Position numbers and translations under genes: made by a program
The notes under the pieces: model-generated
Seen by the model: the letters and a program-made list of their open reading frames with translations, nothing else
The model's database searches: none
Told to the model about the DNA's origin: nothing
NCBI GenBank assembly: GCA_947374865.1
Contig: CANCDR010000009.1
Coordinates: 1 to 64,000, forward strand
DNA from: Oxalobacteraceae bacterium
GTDB lineage: Bacteria; Pseudomonadota; Gammaproteobacteria; Burkholderiales; Burkholderiaceae_D
Length of the DNA stretch: 64,000 nucleotides
Direction of reading: 5' to 3'
Shown: one piece after another, positions 1-9,111 of the stretch
Layout: the number at the start of each line of letters is the position of its first letter
How positions within the stretch are numbered: the first letter of the stretch is position 1

Positions 1-72
1 TGGGGTCAGGTCTTGACATGACATATTTGAATAATTTTATATCGTGATCTGTCATGTCAAGACCTGACCCCA
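1..72. repeat. 23-bp perfect inverted repeat (REP/MITE-like element)
   Basis: Positions 1-23 and 50-72 are exact reverse complements (23 of 23), separated by a 26-base AT-rich centre. The arms begin TGGGGTCAGGTCTTG and end in its complement. No gene lies inside. From memory, arms starting this way occur beside IS200-like/RAYT transposases, so a REP-type or MITE-type element is the best guess. The element touches the window edge, so it may be the end of something longer. Confidence 0.7.
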
Positions 73-255
73 CGGTTTGTAGTCCTTGCACTCAAAAAAT
101 TCTGGGATATCCATGACGCTCATGCATCGCATATCGATCTCCTGCTGCATCACTTCAAATTAATATGGGTAATAAAAGATATGGATGTCCAGACTTTTGC
201 ATCATTTGCAACGCATCATGGATGCGAATGCCATTGTTTTTTTTGTTAAAAATAA

Positions 256-305
256 TTGACGACACTGTGCATAGGTCTTAATTAGGACTAAAATTAGTCC
301 TAATT
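256..305 (+). promoter_or_regulatory. Promoter and palindromic operator of the toxin-antitoxin pair
   Basis: A sigma70-like promoter is visible: -35 TTGACG at 256-261, a 17-base spacer and -10 TAATTA at 279-284. A perfect 12+12 palindrome with a 2-base centre (280-305, half-site AATTAGGACTAA) overlaps the -10 and the likely start of transcription. This is the arrangement expected for autorepression by a Phd/YefM-type antitoxin or its complex with the toxin. A GAGG ribosome-binding site follows at 317-320. Confidence 0.72.
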
Positions 306-327
306 CATTTGCAATAGAGGTCTGAAC

Positions 328-597
328 ATGAAATTCTCAACGCAGGTAAAGCCTATCAGCTACCTCAAGAGTCACGCTGCCGAAATTATCAAAGACATAA
401 CGGAACATCGCGAGCCTATGCTGATTACGCAAAATGGCGAAGCTAAGCTAGTTGTCATGGACGTGAAGAGCTTTGAAGAACAAGAAGAAACGCTCGCACT
501 ACTCAAAATCCTTGCACTAGGTAATCGTGAAATTGAACAAGGCAAATTTCGTGACGCTGAAGATGTATTTGCTGAACTGGACAAGGCTGATCGCTAA
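328..597 (+). CDS. Type II antitoxin, Phd/YefM family
   Basis: The 89-residue product has the Phd/YefM layout. An N-terminal DNA-binding half contains the family pattern of a short strand, a 'YLKSHAAEIIKDI' helix and 'PMLITQNGEAKLVVMD'. A charged C-terminal tail (from about residue 50) would wrap the toxin. It should neutralise the ParE/RelE-like toxin encoded next and repress its own promoter through the palindrome at 280-305. The ATG at 328 has a GAGG Shine-Dalgarno 7 bases upstream. Its stop TAA shares a base with the toxin's ATG (TAATG at 595-599), so the pair is translationally coupled with the antitoxin first. Family is clear; the cognate target of the toxin is not. Confidence 0.9.
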   Translation: MKFSTQVKPISYLKSHAAEIIKDITEHREPMLITQNGEAKLVVMDVKSFEEQEETLALLKILALGNREIEQGKFRDAEDVFAELDKADR

Positions 598-926
598 TGG
601 GCCTCAGAGTCGTCATACTCGATTCGGCCGAAAAAGATCTGAAAGAGCTCAGAGCCTACATACTGAAAACCTTTTCCGCCGATACTTGGCGCACTACTTA
701 CGCGAAGATAAAAGAAGCAATTCGACATCTGCAAAATTTTCCGCAGGCTGGAGGTATTCCTGAAGAAATTGAAAAACTAAATCTCACGCAGTACAGACAA
801 GTCATATCTGGAATGAATCGTGTCATTTACGAAGTACGGCAGGACGTTATTTATATCCATATTGTTGTTGATGTTAGGCGGGATATGAATGCGCTGCTGA
901 CACGACGGTTATTGCGAATCAATTAA
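597..926 (+). CDS. RelE/ParE-superfamily toxin
   Basis: The 109-residue product matches the RelE/ParE fold: 'VVILDSAEKDLKELRAYI' at the start, a central 'HLQNFPQAGGIPEE' stretch, 'YRQVISGMNRVIYEV' and a final strand 'VIYIHIVVDVRRDMNALL' ending in an Arg-rich tail. ParE members inhibit gyrase and RelE members cleave mRNA at the ribosome; this sequence looks nearer the ParE-like branch, but I cannot decide the activity. It overlaps the upstream antitoxin stop codon by one base and has no promoter of its own. No obvious terminator follows before the tRNA on the other strand. Confidence 0.88.
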   Translation: MGLRVVILDSAEKDLKELRAYILKTFSADTWRTTYAKIKEAIRHLQNFPQAGGIPEEIEKLNLTQYRQVISGMNRVIYEVRQDVIYIHIVVDVRRDMNALLTRRLLRIN

Positions 927-1010
927 AAATAAAAAAGCTGGGACCCACCACAACATCCTTTGTTCTGAGCTCTCCCATCTTTTGCGACTTTTTCAAAAAC
1001 CGCCGCACAA

Positions 1011-1042
1011 AAGAAAAAAGGCCACGTTTCTCAACGTGACCT
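1011..1042 (-). terminator. Intrinsic terminator of tRNA-Asn
   Basis: Read on the minus strand, a 10-bp stem (AGGTCACGTT / AACGTGGCCT, one G-U pair) with a GAGA loop is followed by a run of six T. It starts 11 bases beyond the 3' end of the tRNA gene. Confidence 0.85.
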
Positions 1043-1053
1043 TTCAAATTCAT

Positions 1054-1129
1054 TGGCTCCCCGACCTGGACTCGAACCAGGGACCTGCGGATTAACAGTC
1101 CGTCGCTCTACCAACTGAGCTATCAGGGA
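1054..1129 (-). tRNA. tRNA-Asn (GUU)
   Basis: The minus-strand sequence folds as a 76-base cloverleaf. The acceptor TCCCTGA pairs with TCGGGGA, the D-arm contains AGTTGGTAGAGC, and the T-arm loop is GGTTCGAGTCC. The anticodon loop CTGTTAA carries anticodon GTT, hence asparagine. The discriminator base is G and the CCA end is encoded (TGG at 1054-1056 on the plus strand). It has its own terminator at 1011-1042. Confidence 0.95.
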
Positions 1130-1240
1130 ACAGAACCAAGCCAAGATTATAGGGGCAGATACTTGCCTCTGTCAAAGCCTTACTGAAAAAATAATCAATA
1201 TATTTGTCGCACAGCTTTTTCGCTGTGCGACGAAAGTCAT

Positions 1241-2455
1241 TTACAGAACTTTGGCGATCGAGTTCACCACGTGATCGATGTTGCCTGAGTTGAGCGCTGC
1301 TACGCAAATACGGCCGGTATCGACAGCGTAGACGCCGAATTCGTCACGCAGACGTTCTACCTGCGACTTGGTCAGACCGGAGTAGGAGAACATGCCGCGC
1401 TGCTGAATGACGAAATCAAAATTGTGCGCGGGGGCTTTTTCTTTCAGCTTTTGCACCAGGCTCTGACGCATTGCGCGGATGCGCACGCGCATGCCGGCCA
1501 GTTCGTCTTCCCATAATTTGCGCAATTCTGGGGTCGACAGTGACATGGCGACGATTTGTCCACCATGGATCGGCGGATTGGAGTAATTGGTGCGAATGAC
1601 GCGCTTTAATTGCGACAGCACGCGTGCAGCTTCTTCGGCACTGACCGCGACGATCGATAAGGCACCCACCCGTTCGCCGTAGAGCGAAAACGACTTGGAA
1701 AAGGAGTTCGATACAAACAGCGGGCCGGCCGTGTCTGTAAAGCGGCGTACGACCTTGCCGTCGGCTTCAATGCCATCGCCAAAGCCCTGATATGCCATGT
1801 CAAGAAAAGGAATCAGACCGCGCTGACGGACGACCTGGATGACTTCGCCCCACTGCGCTTCCGACAGATCGGCGCCAGTCGGGTTATGGCAGCAGGCGTG
1901 TAATACGACGATGCTGCCAGTGGGCATGGACTGCAGACAGGCCAGCATGCCGGCAAAATTGACGCCGCGCGTGGTGGCGTCGTAGTAGGGATAATTATTG
2001 ACCTTGAAGCCGGCTGACTCAAACAGGGCGCGGTGATTTTCCCAGCTCGGGTCACTGATGTAGACCTCAGACTGCGGAGAAAAACGCTGCAGGAAGTCGG
2101 CGCCTAACTTTAACGCACCGGTGCCGCCGATGGCCTGGGCGGTGATGGCGCGTTTTTCGCTGATGACGGCGCTATCGGCACCAAATACCAGTTCCTGTAC
2201 CGCTTTGTCGTAAGTGGCAATGCCGTCGATCGGCAGGTAGCCGCGCGGTGCGGCCTTTTGCATCATTTGCTCTTCTGCCTGACGCACACAGGCCAGCAGG
2301 GGCACTTTGCCGTTATCGTCGTAGTACACACCGACGCCCAGATTGACCTTGAGCGGATTTTTGTCAGCGTTATAACCTTCGGTGATGCCGAGGATAGGGT
2401 CGCGCGGGGCCATTTCGATGGCGCTAAAAAGGGGGGCAGGAAGAGTTGGGTTCAT
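1241..2455 (-). CDS. tyrB: Aromatic/aspartate aminotransferase (class I)
   Basis: A PLP-dependent class I aminotransferase of 404 residues, the usual length for the AspC/TyrB group. It would transfer the amino group of Asp, Tyr or Phe to 2-oxoglutarate in the cytoplasm. Visible marks are the N-terminal 'LGVGVYYDDNGKVP' block, the substrate/cofactor motif 'HACCHNPTGAD', and 'SNSFSKSFSLYGERVGAL' containing the Schiff-base lysine and following arginine. It is divergent from uvrB; the 110-base gap holds both promoters. The choice between aspartate and aromatic specificity cannot be made from sequence reading alone, so the symbol is provisional. Confidence 0.9.
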   Translation of the reverse strand: MNPTLPAPLFSAIEMAPRDPILGITEGYNADKNPLKVNLGVGVYYDDNGKVPLLACVRQAEEQMMQKAAPRGYLPIDGIATYDKAVQELVFGADSAVISEKRAITAQAIGGTGALKLGADFLQRFSPQSEVYISDPSWENHRALFESAGFKVNNYPYYDATTRGVNFAGMLACLQSMPTGSIVVLHACCHNPTGADLSEAQWGEVIQVVRQRGLIPFLDMAYQGFGDGIEADGKVVRRFTDTAGPLFVSNSFSKSFSLYGERVGALSIVAVSAEEAARVLSQLKRVIRTNYSNPPIHGGQIVAMSLSTPELRKLWEDELAGMRVRIRAMRQSLVQKLKEKAPAHNFDFVIQQRGMFSYSGLTKSQVERLRDEFGVYAVDTGRICVAALNSGNIDHVVNSIAKVL

Positions 2456-2565
2456 CGTGATAACATCAAAGGTTAGCGTGTCGACGCATTGTCGTAGCGC
2501 GGGGTTGGACGAAGGATTGCAAATTCCGGACTTCAGCTCGCTATTTTACCAAAGGTCGAATATTC

Positions 2566-4659
2566 ATGGCTGAATTATCCCAAGTGTCGAGCACGCTTGA
2601 TGAGTCAAAACTGGTCAGCTTTGCCGATTCTCCCTACCGTCTGTACCAGCCCTTCCTGCCGGCAGGAGATCAGCCGGAGGCGATCGGCAAACTGGTCGAG
2701 GGGATCGAAGACGGGCTGTCGTTTCAAACCCTGCTGGGCGTGACCGGCTCGGGCAAAACGTACACGATGGCGAATGTGATCGCGCGCATGGGCCGACCGG
2801 CGATCATTTTTGCGCCGAATAAAACCCTGGCCGCGCAGCTGTATTCCGAGTTTCGCGAGTTTTTCCCGCAAAACGCGGTCGAGTACTTCGTCAGTTATTA
2901 CGATTACTACCAGCCCGAAGCCTACGTACCGCAGCGCGATCTGTTCATCGAAAAAGATTCTTCGATCAATGAACATATCGAGCAAATGCGCCTGTCTTGC
3001 ACCAAGTCGCTCATGGAACGGCGCGATGTGGTGATCGTGGCGACCGTGTCGGCGATTTACGGTATCGGTAATCCGAGCGAATACCATCAGATGATTCTGA
3101 CTTTGCGCGCCAAGGACAAAGTGTCGCAGCGTGATCTGATCGCGCGGCTGATTCAGATGCAGTACACGCGTAATGAAATCGACTTTGGTCGTGGCACCTT
3201 CCGCGTGCGCGGCGATACGATCGATATTTTTCCGGCCGAGCATGCCGAGCTGGCGGTGCGGGTGGAAACCTTTGATGATGAAATCGACAGTCTGCAGCTG
3301 TTTGATCCGCTGACCGGGCGCGTGCGGCAAAAAATTCCGCGCTTTACGGTTTATCCCGGATCGCATTACGTCACCCCGCGCGCGACCGTATTAAAAGCGA
3401 TTGAAAGCATTAAGGTCGAACTGCGCGAGCGGCTGGAATTTTTCCGCAAAGAGAATAAGCTCATCGAAGAGCAGCGCATCGAACAGCGCACGCGCTTTGA
3501 TCTGGAGATGATGCAGGAAATTGGCTTTACCAAGGGGATCGAAAACTATTCGCGCCATCTGTCTGGCGCGCTACCCGGCGAGCCGCCACCGACCCTGATC
3601 GACTACCTGCCGCAGGATGCGCTGATGTTCCTCGACGAGTCGCATGTGCTGCTCGGTCAGCTCAGCGGCATGGCCAACGGCGACAAGGCGCGTAAAACGA
3701 ATCTGGTCGATTATGGCTTCCGCCTGCCGTCAGCGCTGGATAACCGGCCACTGCGCTTTGATGAATTTGAAGGCAAGATGCGCCAGTCGGTGTTTGTATC
3801 GGCCACACCGTCGGCGTATGAGGGCGATCATTCGGGTCAGATCGTCGAGCAGGTCGTGCGACCGACTGGGCTGGTTGATCCACAGATTATCGTGCGTCCG
3901 GCCTCGAGTCAGGTGGACGATCTGATGTCGGAAATTTTTGACCGTATCAAAAAATCCGAGCGCGTATTGGTGACGACGCTGACCAAGCGGATGTCTGAGC
4001 AGCTGACAGAATTTTTGAGCGATAACGGCATCAAGGTGCGCTATCTGCACAGCGATATCGATACCGTCGAGCGGGTAGAAATTCTGCGTGATTTGCGGCT
4101 CGGGATGTTTGATGTGCTGGTCGGGATTAACCTCTTACGCGAAGGCCTGGATCTGCCGGAAGTATCTCTGGTGGCCATTCTCGATGCCGACAAAGAAGGC
4201 TTTTTGCGCTCCGAACGCAGTCTGATCCAGACCATCGGTCGTGCGGCGCGTAACCTCAACGGTACCGCCATTTTATATGGCGACAAAGTGACCGATTCCA
4301 TGCGCCGTGCGATCGACGAAACCGAACGCCGGCGCAATAAGCAGATTGCCTTTAATCTGGCCAATAACATCACGCCTAAGGGCATCATCAAAGATATTAA
4401 AGACCTCATTGATGGCGTCTACAATCCACAGGAAGCGCAGATCGAACTGCATGCCGCGCAAGAGCAGGCTAAGTACGAGTCGATGAGTGCAAAGCAGATC
4501 AGTAAGGAAATCAAGCGACTGGAAAAAGCCATGCTCGATCATGCCAAAAACCTCGAATTTGAACAAGCGGCGCAGGCACGCGACCAGCTGGGGCTATTGA
4601 AGGAGCAGCTGTTTGGCGCCTCCGGTAGCAGCAATGTCTTACCCATGATCGGCGCCTGA
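2566..4659 (+). CDS. uvrB: Excinuclease ABC subunit B
   Basis: UvrB, 697 residues, is the DNA-damage verification helicase of nucleotide excision repair. It is loaded by UvrA and then recruits UvrC. The Walker A motif '[12 protein letters not shown]' lies near residue 60. It is followed by the beta-hairpin region '[16 protein letters not shown]' that clamps the DNA strand, the DEAD-box-like '[13 protein letters not shown]', helicase motif VI '[12 protein letters not shown]', and a C-terminal UVR domain ('[26 protein letters not shown]') that binds UvrC. The start at 2566 gives the normal N-terminus before '[15 protein letters not shown]'. No clear LexA box was found upstream. The next gene follows after 7 bases. 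Confidence 0.98.
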   Translation: MAELSQVSSTLDESKLVSFADSPYRLYQPFLPAGDQPEAIGKLVEGIEDGLSFQTLLGVTGSGKTYTMANVIARMGRPAIIFAPNKTLAAQLYSEFREFFPQNAVEYFVSYYDYYQPEAYVPQRDLFIEKDSSINEHIEQMRLSCTKSLMERRDVVIVATVSAIYGIGNPSEYHQMILTLRAKDKVSQRDLIARLIQMQYTRNEIDFGRGTFRVRGDTIDIFPAEHAELAVRVETFDDEIDSLQLFDPLTGRVRQKIPRFTVYPGSHYVTPRATVLKAIESIKVELRERLEFFRKENKLIEEQRIEQRTRFDLEMMQEIGFTKGIENYSRHLSGALPGEPPPTLIDYLPQDALMFLDESHVLLGQLSGMANGDKARKTNLVDYGFRLPSALDNRPLRFDEFEGKMRQSVFVSATPSAYEGDHSGQIVEQVVRPTGLVDPQIIVRPASSQVDDLMSEIFDRIKKSERVLVTTLTKRMSEQLTEFLSDNGIKVRYLHSDIDTVERVEILRDLRLGMFDVLVGINLLREGLDLPEVSLVAILDADKEGFLRSERSLIQTIGRAARNLNGTAILYGDKVTDSMRRAIDETERRRNKQIAFNLANNITPKGIIKDIKDLIDGVYNPQEAQIELHAAQEQAKYESMSAKQISKEIKRLEKAMLDHAKNLEFEQAAQARDQLGLLKEQLFGASGSSNVLPMIGA

Positions 4660-4666
4660 AGCGCAC

Positions 4667-5443
4667 ATGAAACCATCGACCTGCGTGCCGGCAGAATTTT
4701 TGCAGATGCTGGCACTGGCTGATCCGTCCTGGCATCCCATTCTTGCGCGCGGTTTGCAGGCAGTGGCCGAGGCGGATCCTGCCTATTTGCCGGAACTCGC
4801 ACAAGATCAGTATCTGCCCACTGAAGGCCGGCTGTTTGCCGCCTTTTCCCAGCCCTTCGATGCCGTGCGTTTTGTATTGGTGGGGGAGGGGCCGTATCCG
4901 CGCGCTGAGAGCGCGACGGGGGTGTGTTTTATGGACGGAGCGGTGCAGGGGCTTTGGTCACCCGAAGGGCTGTCGAAACAAGTCAATCGCGCCACATCCC
5001 TGCGTAATTTTATCAAGATGCTGCTGGTCGCCGATGGCCTGCTGGCGGCGGATCAGACCAGTGGTACGGCGCTGGTACCGGTGTCTTTGAAGGCGCGCGC
5101 GATCGGTTCGCCCTGGATTCAATCGCTCGCTGCGCTGCAGACGAATTTGCAGCAGCACGGATTTTTGCTGCTCAATGCGGCCTTAGTATTCCGTGCCCAT
5201 GTGGCGCCGCTCAAGGATGCGCGGGCCTGGCAGCCGCTGGTGAATGTTGTGCTGTCTGCGCTGGCCCAATCGAACGCGCCGCCAACGCTGGTTTTGTGGG
5301 GCAAAATCGCCGTTCAATTGCAGGCCTTGCCCGCCGTGGCGCTGCTGCCGCAGCAGATCGCTGAGCATCCATATAACTTGAGTTTTATTCAAAATCCTAC
5401 GATGCAGAAGTTTTTTGGGCCGATGCATCTGCTCATGAAGTAG
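4667..5443 (+). CDS. Uracil-DNA-glycosylase-like protein lacking the catalytic Asp
   Basis: The 258-residue product aligns by eye with family 1 uracil-DNA glycosylase (Ung) over all key motifs. Motif A reads 'GEGPYPRAESATGVCF' (residues 73-88) where Ung has GQDPYH followed by eight residues and GLCF, so spacing is identical. The water-activating Asp is Gly75 and the following His is Pro78. The uracil-stacking Phe (88), the uracil-specific Asn ('LLLN', 170) and the motif B His ('EHPYNLS', 234) remain, as does 'LVLWGK'. It starts 7 bases after uvrB, suggesting co-transcription and a repair-related role. It may bind uracil or damaged DNA without cleaving, or use altered chemistry; function is not known to me. 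Confidence 0.75.
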   Translation: MKPSTCVPAEFLQMLALADPSWHPILARGLQAVAEADPAYLPELAQDQYLPTEGRLFAAFSQPFDAVRFVLVGEGPYPRAESATGVCFMDGAVQGLWSPEGLSKQVNRATSLRNFIKMLLVADGLLAADQTSGTALVPVSLKARAIGSPWIQSLAALQTNLQQHGFLLLNAALVFRAHVAPLKDARAWQPLVNVVLSALAQSNAPPTLVLWGKIAVQLQALPAVALLPQQIAEHPYNLSFIQNPTMQKFFGPMHLLMK

Positions 5444-5474
5444 ATGAAGCTGTTAATAATAAAATAGGAGACCT

Positions 5475-6380
5475 ATGCAATCGCTCACCTCACGACTTTA
5501 CTACTTCATCATCAAACGCAAGCTCAAGCAAATGCGCGCGCTCAATTTGCCTTTGCCTGTCGCGCGCGCATTGGGCGACAAAAATGCGCCGCGCCTGTTT
5601 AAAATGCCGTCAGGGATCGCGACCGAGCTGACGCAAATTCAGTCGCTCGACGCCGAATGGCTGCGCCCCGAGACGGGACGTGGTCAGGGTATTTTGCTCT
5701 ATCTGCATGGTGGCGCTTATGTGCAGGGTTCGGTCAAAAGTAGTCGCGCGCTGGCCGCTAGACTGGCCAAGGCCAGCCGGACTGCCACCCTCAGTCTGGG
5801 CTATCGTCTGGCACCAGAAAATCCTTTTCCGGCGGGGCTGGACGATGCCTTCGCCGTCTATTGTGAGCTCCTCACTGCCTATCCTGGTCAGCCGATCGCC
5901 TTAGTGGGTGATTCGGCCGGCGGTGGCCTGTGCCTGGCACTGGCCATGCGACTCCGCGATGCTGGCGTACGTGCACCGGCTGGCATGGCTTTGCTCTCGC
6001 CATGGACCGATCTCACGTTGCGTAATCCGACGCATGCGAGTAAGGCAGCGGTCGATCCCTTTTTTGTCGATCGTTCACTGCTCGATACAGCCGCCGCGGC
6101 CTATGCCGCCAGTCACGACAGACAGCATCCCTCGATCTCGCCGCAGTTCGCCAGGCTGCATGATTTGCCGTCGACCCTGATCCATGTCGGCGATCTGGAA
6201 GCCTTGCTGGATGATGCCCTGATTTTGGCGCGCAGGATGACAGAACATGGTACTTCTGTCGAACTCAAGGTATATTCGGGGATGTGGCACGTCTGGCAAA
6301 TCTTCGGCGGTAAATTCCGCGAGGCTGATCAGTCGCTTTTTGCACTCGGCGCATTTCTGCATGCGCGACTTAATCCCTAA
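5475..6380 (+). CDS. Alpha/beta-hydrolase esterase, hormone-sensitive-lipase type
   Basis: A 301-residue cytoplasmic esterase of the HSL (family IV) group. The oxyanion-hole motif HGGAY is at residues 78-82, the nucleophile elbow GDSAGGG has Ser147, and the acid and His are in 'HVGDLEALLDDA' and 'GMWHVWQIF'. The 'YRLAPENPFPAGLDDA' block is typical of this family. It should hydrolyse short to medium acyl esters; the physiological substrate is unknown. An AGGAG ribosome-binding site precedes the ATG at 5475. An SDR gene follows 26 bases on, so these may form one transcript concerned with lipid or steroid-like substrates, which is inference only. Confidence 0.88.
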   Translation: MQSLTSRLYYFIIKRKLKQMRALNLPLPVARALGDKNAPRLFKMPSGIATELTQIQSLDAEWLRPETGRGQGILLYLHGGAYVQGSVKSSRALAARLAKASRTATLSLGYRLAPENPFPAGLDDAFAVYCELLTAYPGQPIALVGDSAGGGLCLALAMRLRDAGVRAPAGMALLSPWTDLTLRNPTHASKAAVDPFFVDRSLLDTAAAAYAASHDRQHPSISPQFARLHDLPSTLIHVGDLEALLDDALILARRMTEHGTSVELKVYSGMWHVWQIFGGKFREADQSLFALGAFLHARLNP

Positions 6381-6406
6381 TTTTTATTTTTAAAAGATAT
6401 ATCACC

Positions 6407-7333
6407 ATGACTGAGTACTCCAAAAAAATCGATTTTACCGGCCGCGTGGCCATTGTGACCGGCGCTGGCGGCGGTTTGGGACGCCAGCACGCTTTGGCCT
6501 TAGCCAAACGGGGCGCCAAGGTGGTCGTCAATGACTTCGGCCCTGTGGCGACCGATTCGGGTCTGACTGCGGCGGACGCGGTCGTCAAAGAAATTCAAGC
6601 CGCCGGCGGCACGGCGATGGCGAACAATGCCTCGGTCACGGACGTGGCTGCCATGGGCGCGATGGTGCAAGATGTGATGAGCGCCTGGGGTCGGATTGAT
6701 ATCCTGGTCAATAACGCCGGCATCCTGCGCGATAAAAGTTTTACCAAGATGGAGATGGATGATTTCCGTCTGGTGCTGGAAGTGCATTTGATGGGCGCGG
6801 CGATTTGTACCAAAGCGGTATGGGACATCATGCGCGCGCAAAATTATGGTCGCATCGTGATGACGACGTCTTCATCTGGCTTGTATGGCAATTTCGGTCA
6901 AAGCAATTATGGTGCGGCCAAGATGGCGCTGGTAGGACTGATGCAAACGCTGTCGATCGAAGGGGCCAAGTCGGATATTCGCGTCAATTGTCTGGCGCCG
7001 ACGGCGGCAACGCAAATGACGCAGGGCATATTGCCGGAGGAAGTTTTGCGCGCCTTTCAGCCAGAATACGTTACGCCGGCCATGCTGGTGCTGGTGGCCG
7101 AGGATGCGCCAAATCGCACGATTTTGTGTGCTGGCGCCGGGACTTTTGCCGCGGCTAATATTACCCTCACCGATGGCAGCTGGATTGGCATCGGTGACGA
7201 TGCGGCCGAAAACCTGCAGGCCAATTTAGCCGACGTACTCAAGCGTGACGGTGACACAGTGCCGCAAAGCGGTGCGTTTCAGGGCATGAAAGAGGGCGCC
7301 AAGGCTGCCGCAGCGTTTGCCAAGTCGCGATAA
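6407..7333 (+). CDS. Short-chain dehydrogenase/reductase
   Basis: An NAD(P)-dependent SDR of 308 residues. The Rossmann motif TGAGGGLG lies near residue 20. 'NNAGILRD' follows, then a catalytic Ser in 'TTSSSGLYGNFGQ' and the YxxxK pair in 'NYGAAKMALVG' near residue 168. The N-terminal segment with 'VVVNDFGP' and the long C-terminal part resemble the dehydrogenase unit of peroxisomal multifunctional enzyme 2 (3-hydroxyacyl-CoA or 17-beta-hydroxysteroid type). Oxidation of a 3-hydroxyacyl-CoA is therefore plausible but unproven. It sits directly behind the HSL-type esterase. Confidence 0.88.
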   Translation: MTEYSKKIDFTGRVAIVTGAGGGLGRQHALALAKRGAKVVVNDFGPVATDSGLTAADAVVKEIQAAGGTAMANNASVTDVAAMGAMVQDVMSAWGRIDILVNNAGILRDKSFTKMEMDDFRLVLEVHLMGAAICTKAVWDIMRAQNYGRIVMTTSSSGLYGNFGQSNYGAAKMALVGLMQTLSIEGAKSDIRVNCLAPTAATQMTQGILPEEVLRAFQPEYVTPAMLVLVAEDAPNRTILCAGAGTFAAANITLTDGSWIGIGDDAAENLQANLADVLKRDGDTVPQSGAFQGMKEGAKAAAAFAKSR

Positions 7334-7367
7334 CCATGTGCATTCTTTGTCTTGATTGCTCATTCTG

Positions 7368-9050
7368 ATGCTGCACTGGCTTAAAAACTACCAGCGCACC
7401 TGGCTCGCGGGCGACATCGGCTCCGGTGTCGTGGTCGCTCTGATGATGATTCCACAGGGGATGGCGTATGCACTGCTGGCCGGTTTGCCGCCGGTCGCGG
7501 GCTTATATGCCAGCATATTGCCGGCCTTTGCCTACGCGCTGTTCGGTAGCAGTATGGTGCAGTCAGTCGGCCCGATGGCGATCACGTCGCTGATGACCGG
7601 TACGGCTTTGGCAAGTATGGCGGTCGCTGGTTCTTCGATTTACATCTTATTGACGGCCGAGCTGGCGTTTCTGGCGGGAGTGATACTGATTGTGTCCGGC
7701 ATTGGTCGGCTGGGTTTTTTAGCGAATTTTTTGAGCCGACCTGTAATGAGTGGCTTTACTTCGGGCGTGGCCTTGCTGATTATAGGCAGTCAATGCGCGG
7801 TATTGGCCGGATTGTCTTCGAAGGTCGCGCTGTGGGAAATTGTGCCGCGGGCGCATGGTCCGTCAGTGCTAATGGGATTGCTCAGTCTGTTGGTGCTCTG
7901 GATGTCACAGCGATGGTCGGCGGGTTTGCTGGGTAAGTTGGGCCTATCGTTGGCCGCGGCGACCATCCTTAGCCGGCTGATACCGGTGTTCGTTTTGTTA
8001 CTTAATACCCTGATCATGCTGTCAGGTGCAGCCTGGACAGTCGGCATTCCGGTGATCGGCCATGTGCCCTCCGGTCTGCCGGACTTGGACGCTGGTGCCT
8101 TGTTGGCCTTGAAGGCGAATTTTTCGTCCCTAGTGATGCCTGCCGCTTTGATCGCCTTTATTATTTTTATGTCCAGCCAATCGGCCGCGCTGACCTTAGC
8201 GCAAAAGCGCAAAGAGCATATTGATGCGAATCGTGAACTGCTCGGCTTAGGTGTAGCCAATGTGGCGGCTGCGCTGTCTGGTGGCTTTCCTGTGACGGGC
8301 AGTATTTCGCGTTCGGCGGTCAATCATGTTGCTGGCGCTAATTCGCCCCTGGCGACCTTAATCAGCGCGGGTTTGCTGGCGACGCTTTTGCTCTTGCCAG
8401 GTACATGGTTAGCGCCGCTGGCGAGCATCCCTTTGCCAGTGATGGCCGCGATGATCATTACGGCTGTCATTGGCATGATCGATCTGGCGCTGATCCAAGT
8501 CGCCTGGCGCTACGACCGGGCGGATGCTTTTGCGCTGTTTGCCACGGCTGCCGGCGTGCTGTTTTTAGGTGTGGAGCGTGGGGTAGTGATTGGTGTGGTG
8601 CTATCGCTGAGTATTTTGATCGGTCGCACCAGTCGTCCGCACATGGCCGTGATTGGCCGTCTGCCGGGCACGGAACATTTTCGCAATGTGGATCGGCATG
8701 CGGTGGAGACGCTGGCTAATACGCTGATGCTGCGAGTCGATGCGGGTATCTTCTTTGGCAATACCGCCGCGCTCATCAGTCACATTGATCAGCAGCTGCA
8801 GAATCGGTCCGAAGTCCGGCACCTGGTGTTGGTTATGTCAGCGGTGAACTTCATCGATACCAGCGGTCTGTATGCACTCACCGAACTCAATGCCAGCCTT
8901 AGCGAACGCGGTATGCAGCTGCATCTGTGTGAGGTAAAAGGTCCTGTCATGGACCGCTTACAGGGAAGTCCGCTGATCAAACAGGCATTAACAGGCAAAA
9001 TCTTCCTCAGCGCAGGGCAAGCCTACACCTTTCTGTCTAATGCCACGTAA
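7368..9050 (+). CDS. SulP-family inorganic anion transporter with STAS domain
   Basis: An inner-membrane SulP (SLC26) carrier of about 560 residues. The N-terminal signature 'DIGSGVVVALMMIPQGMAYALLAGLPPVAGLYAS' region (quoted in part: MMIPQGMAYALLAGLPP) starts the transmembrane domain of many hydrophobic segments. 'SGGFPVTGSISRSAVN' is a conserved transport-domain motif. A cytoplasmic STAS domain occupies the last 130 residues or so ('VMSAVNFIDTSGLYAL'). Substrate may be sulfate, bicarbonate or a dicarboxylate. I chose ATG 7368; a TTG at 7356 in the same frame is possible, and neither has a clear ribosome-binding site. Confidence 0.92.
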   Translation: MLHWLKNYQRTWLAGDIGSGVVVALMMIPQGMAYALLAGLPPVAGLYASILPAFAYALFGSSMVQSVGPMAITSLMTGTALASMAVAGSSIYILLTAELAFLAGVILIVSGIGRLGFLANFLSRPVMSGFTSGVALLIIGSQCAVLAGLSSKVALWEIVPRAHGPSVLMGLLSLLVLWMSQRWSAGLLGKLGLSLAAATILSRLIPVFVLLLNTLIMLSGAAWTVGIPVIGHVPSGLPDLDAGALLALKANFSSLVMPAALIAFIIFMSSQSAALTLAQKRKEHIDANRELLGLGVANVAAALSGGFPVTGSISRSAVNHVAGANSPLATLISAGLLATLLLLPGTWLAPLASIPLPVMAAMIITAVIGMIDLALIQVAWRYDRADAFALFATAAGVLFLGVERGVVIGVVLSLSILIGRTSRPHMAVIGRLPGTEHFRNVDRHAVETLANTLMLRVDAGIFFGNTAALISHIDQQLQNRSEVRHLVLVMSAVNFIDTSGLYALTELNASLSERGMQLHLCEVKGPVMDRLQGSPLIKQALTGKIFLSAGQAYTFLSNAT

Positions 9051-9111
9051 AGCGTCCTGTGCCCGCGATTTTTGACCTGTATCAACGCTGATTTTCAATT
9101 CAGGGCACGCT

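Noticed and set aside
1092-1307. 71-codon frame at the tRNA
   Set aside because: It runs through the tRNA-Asn gene on the same strand and into the aminotransferase end; it is an artefact of open sequence.
2605-3366. 253-codon open frame antisense to uvrB
   Set aside because: It lies fully inside uvrB, has a His/Arg-rich composition typical of antisense frames of GC-biased genes, and no ribosome-binding site or family resemblance.
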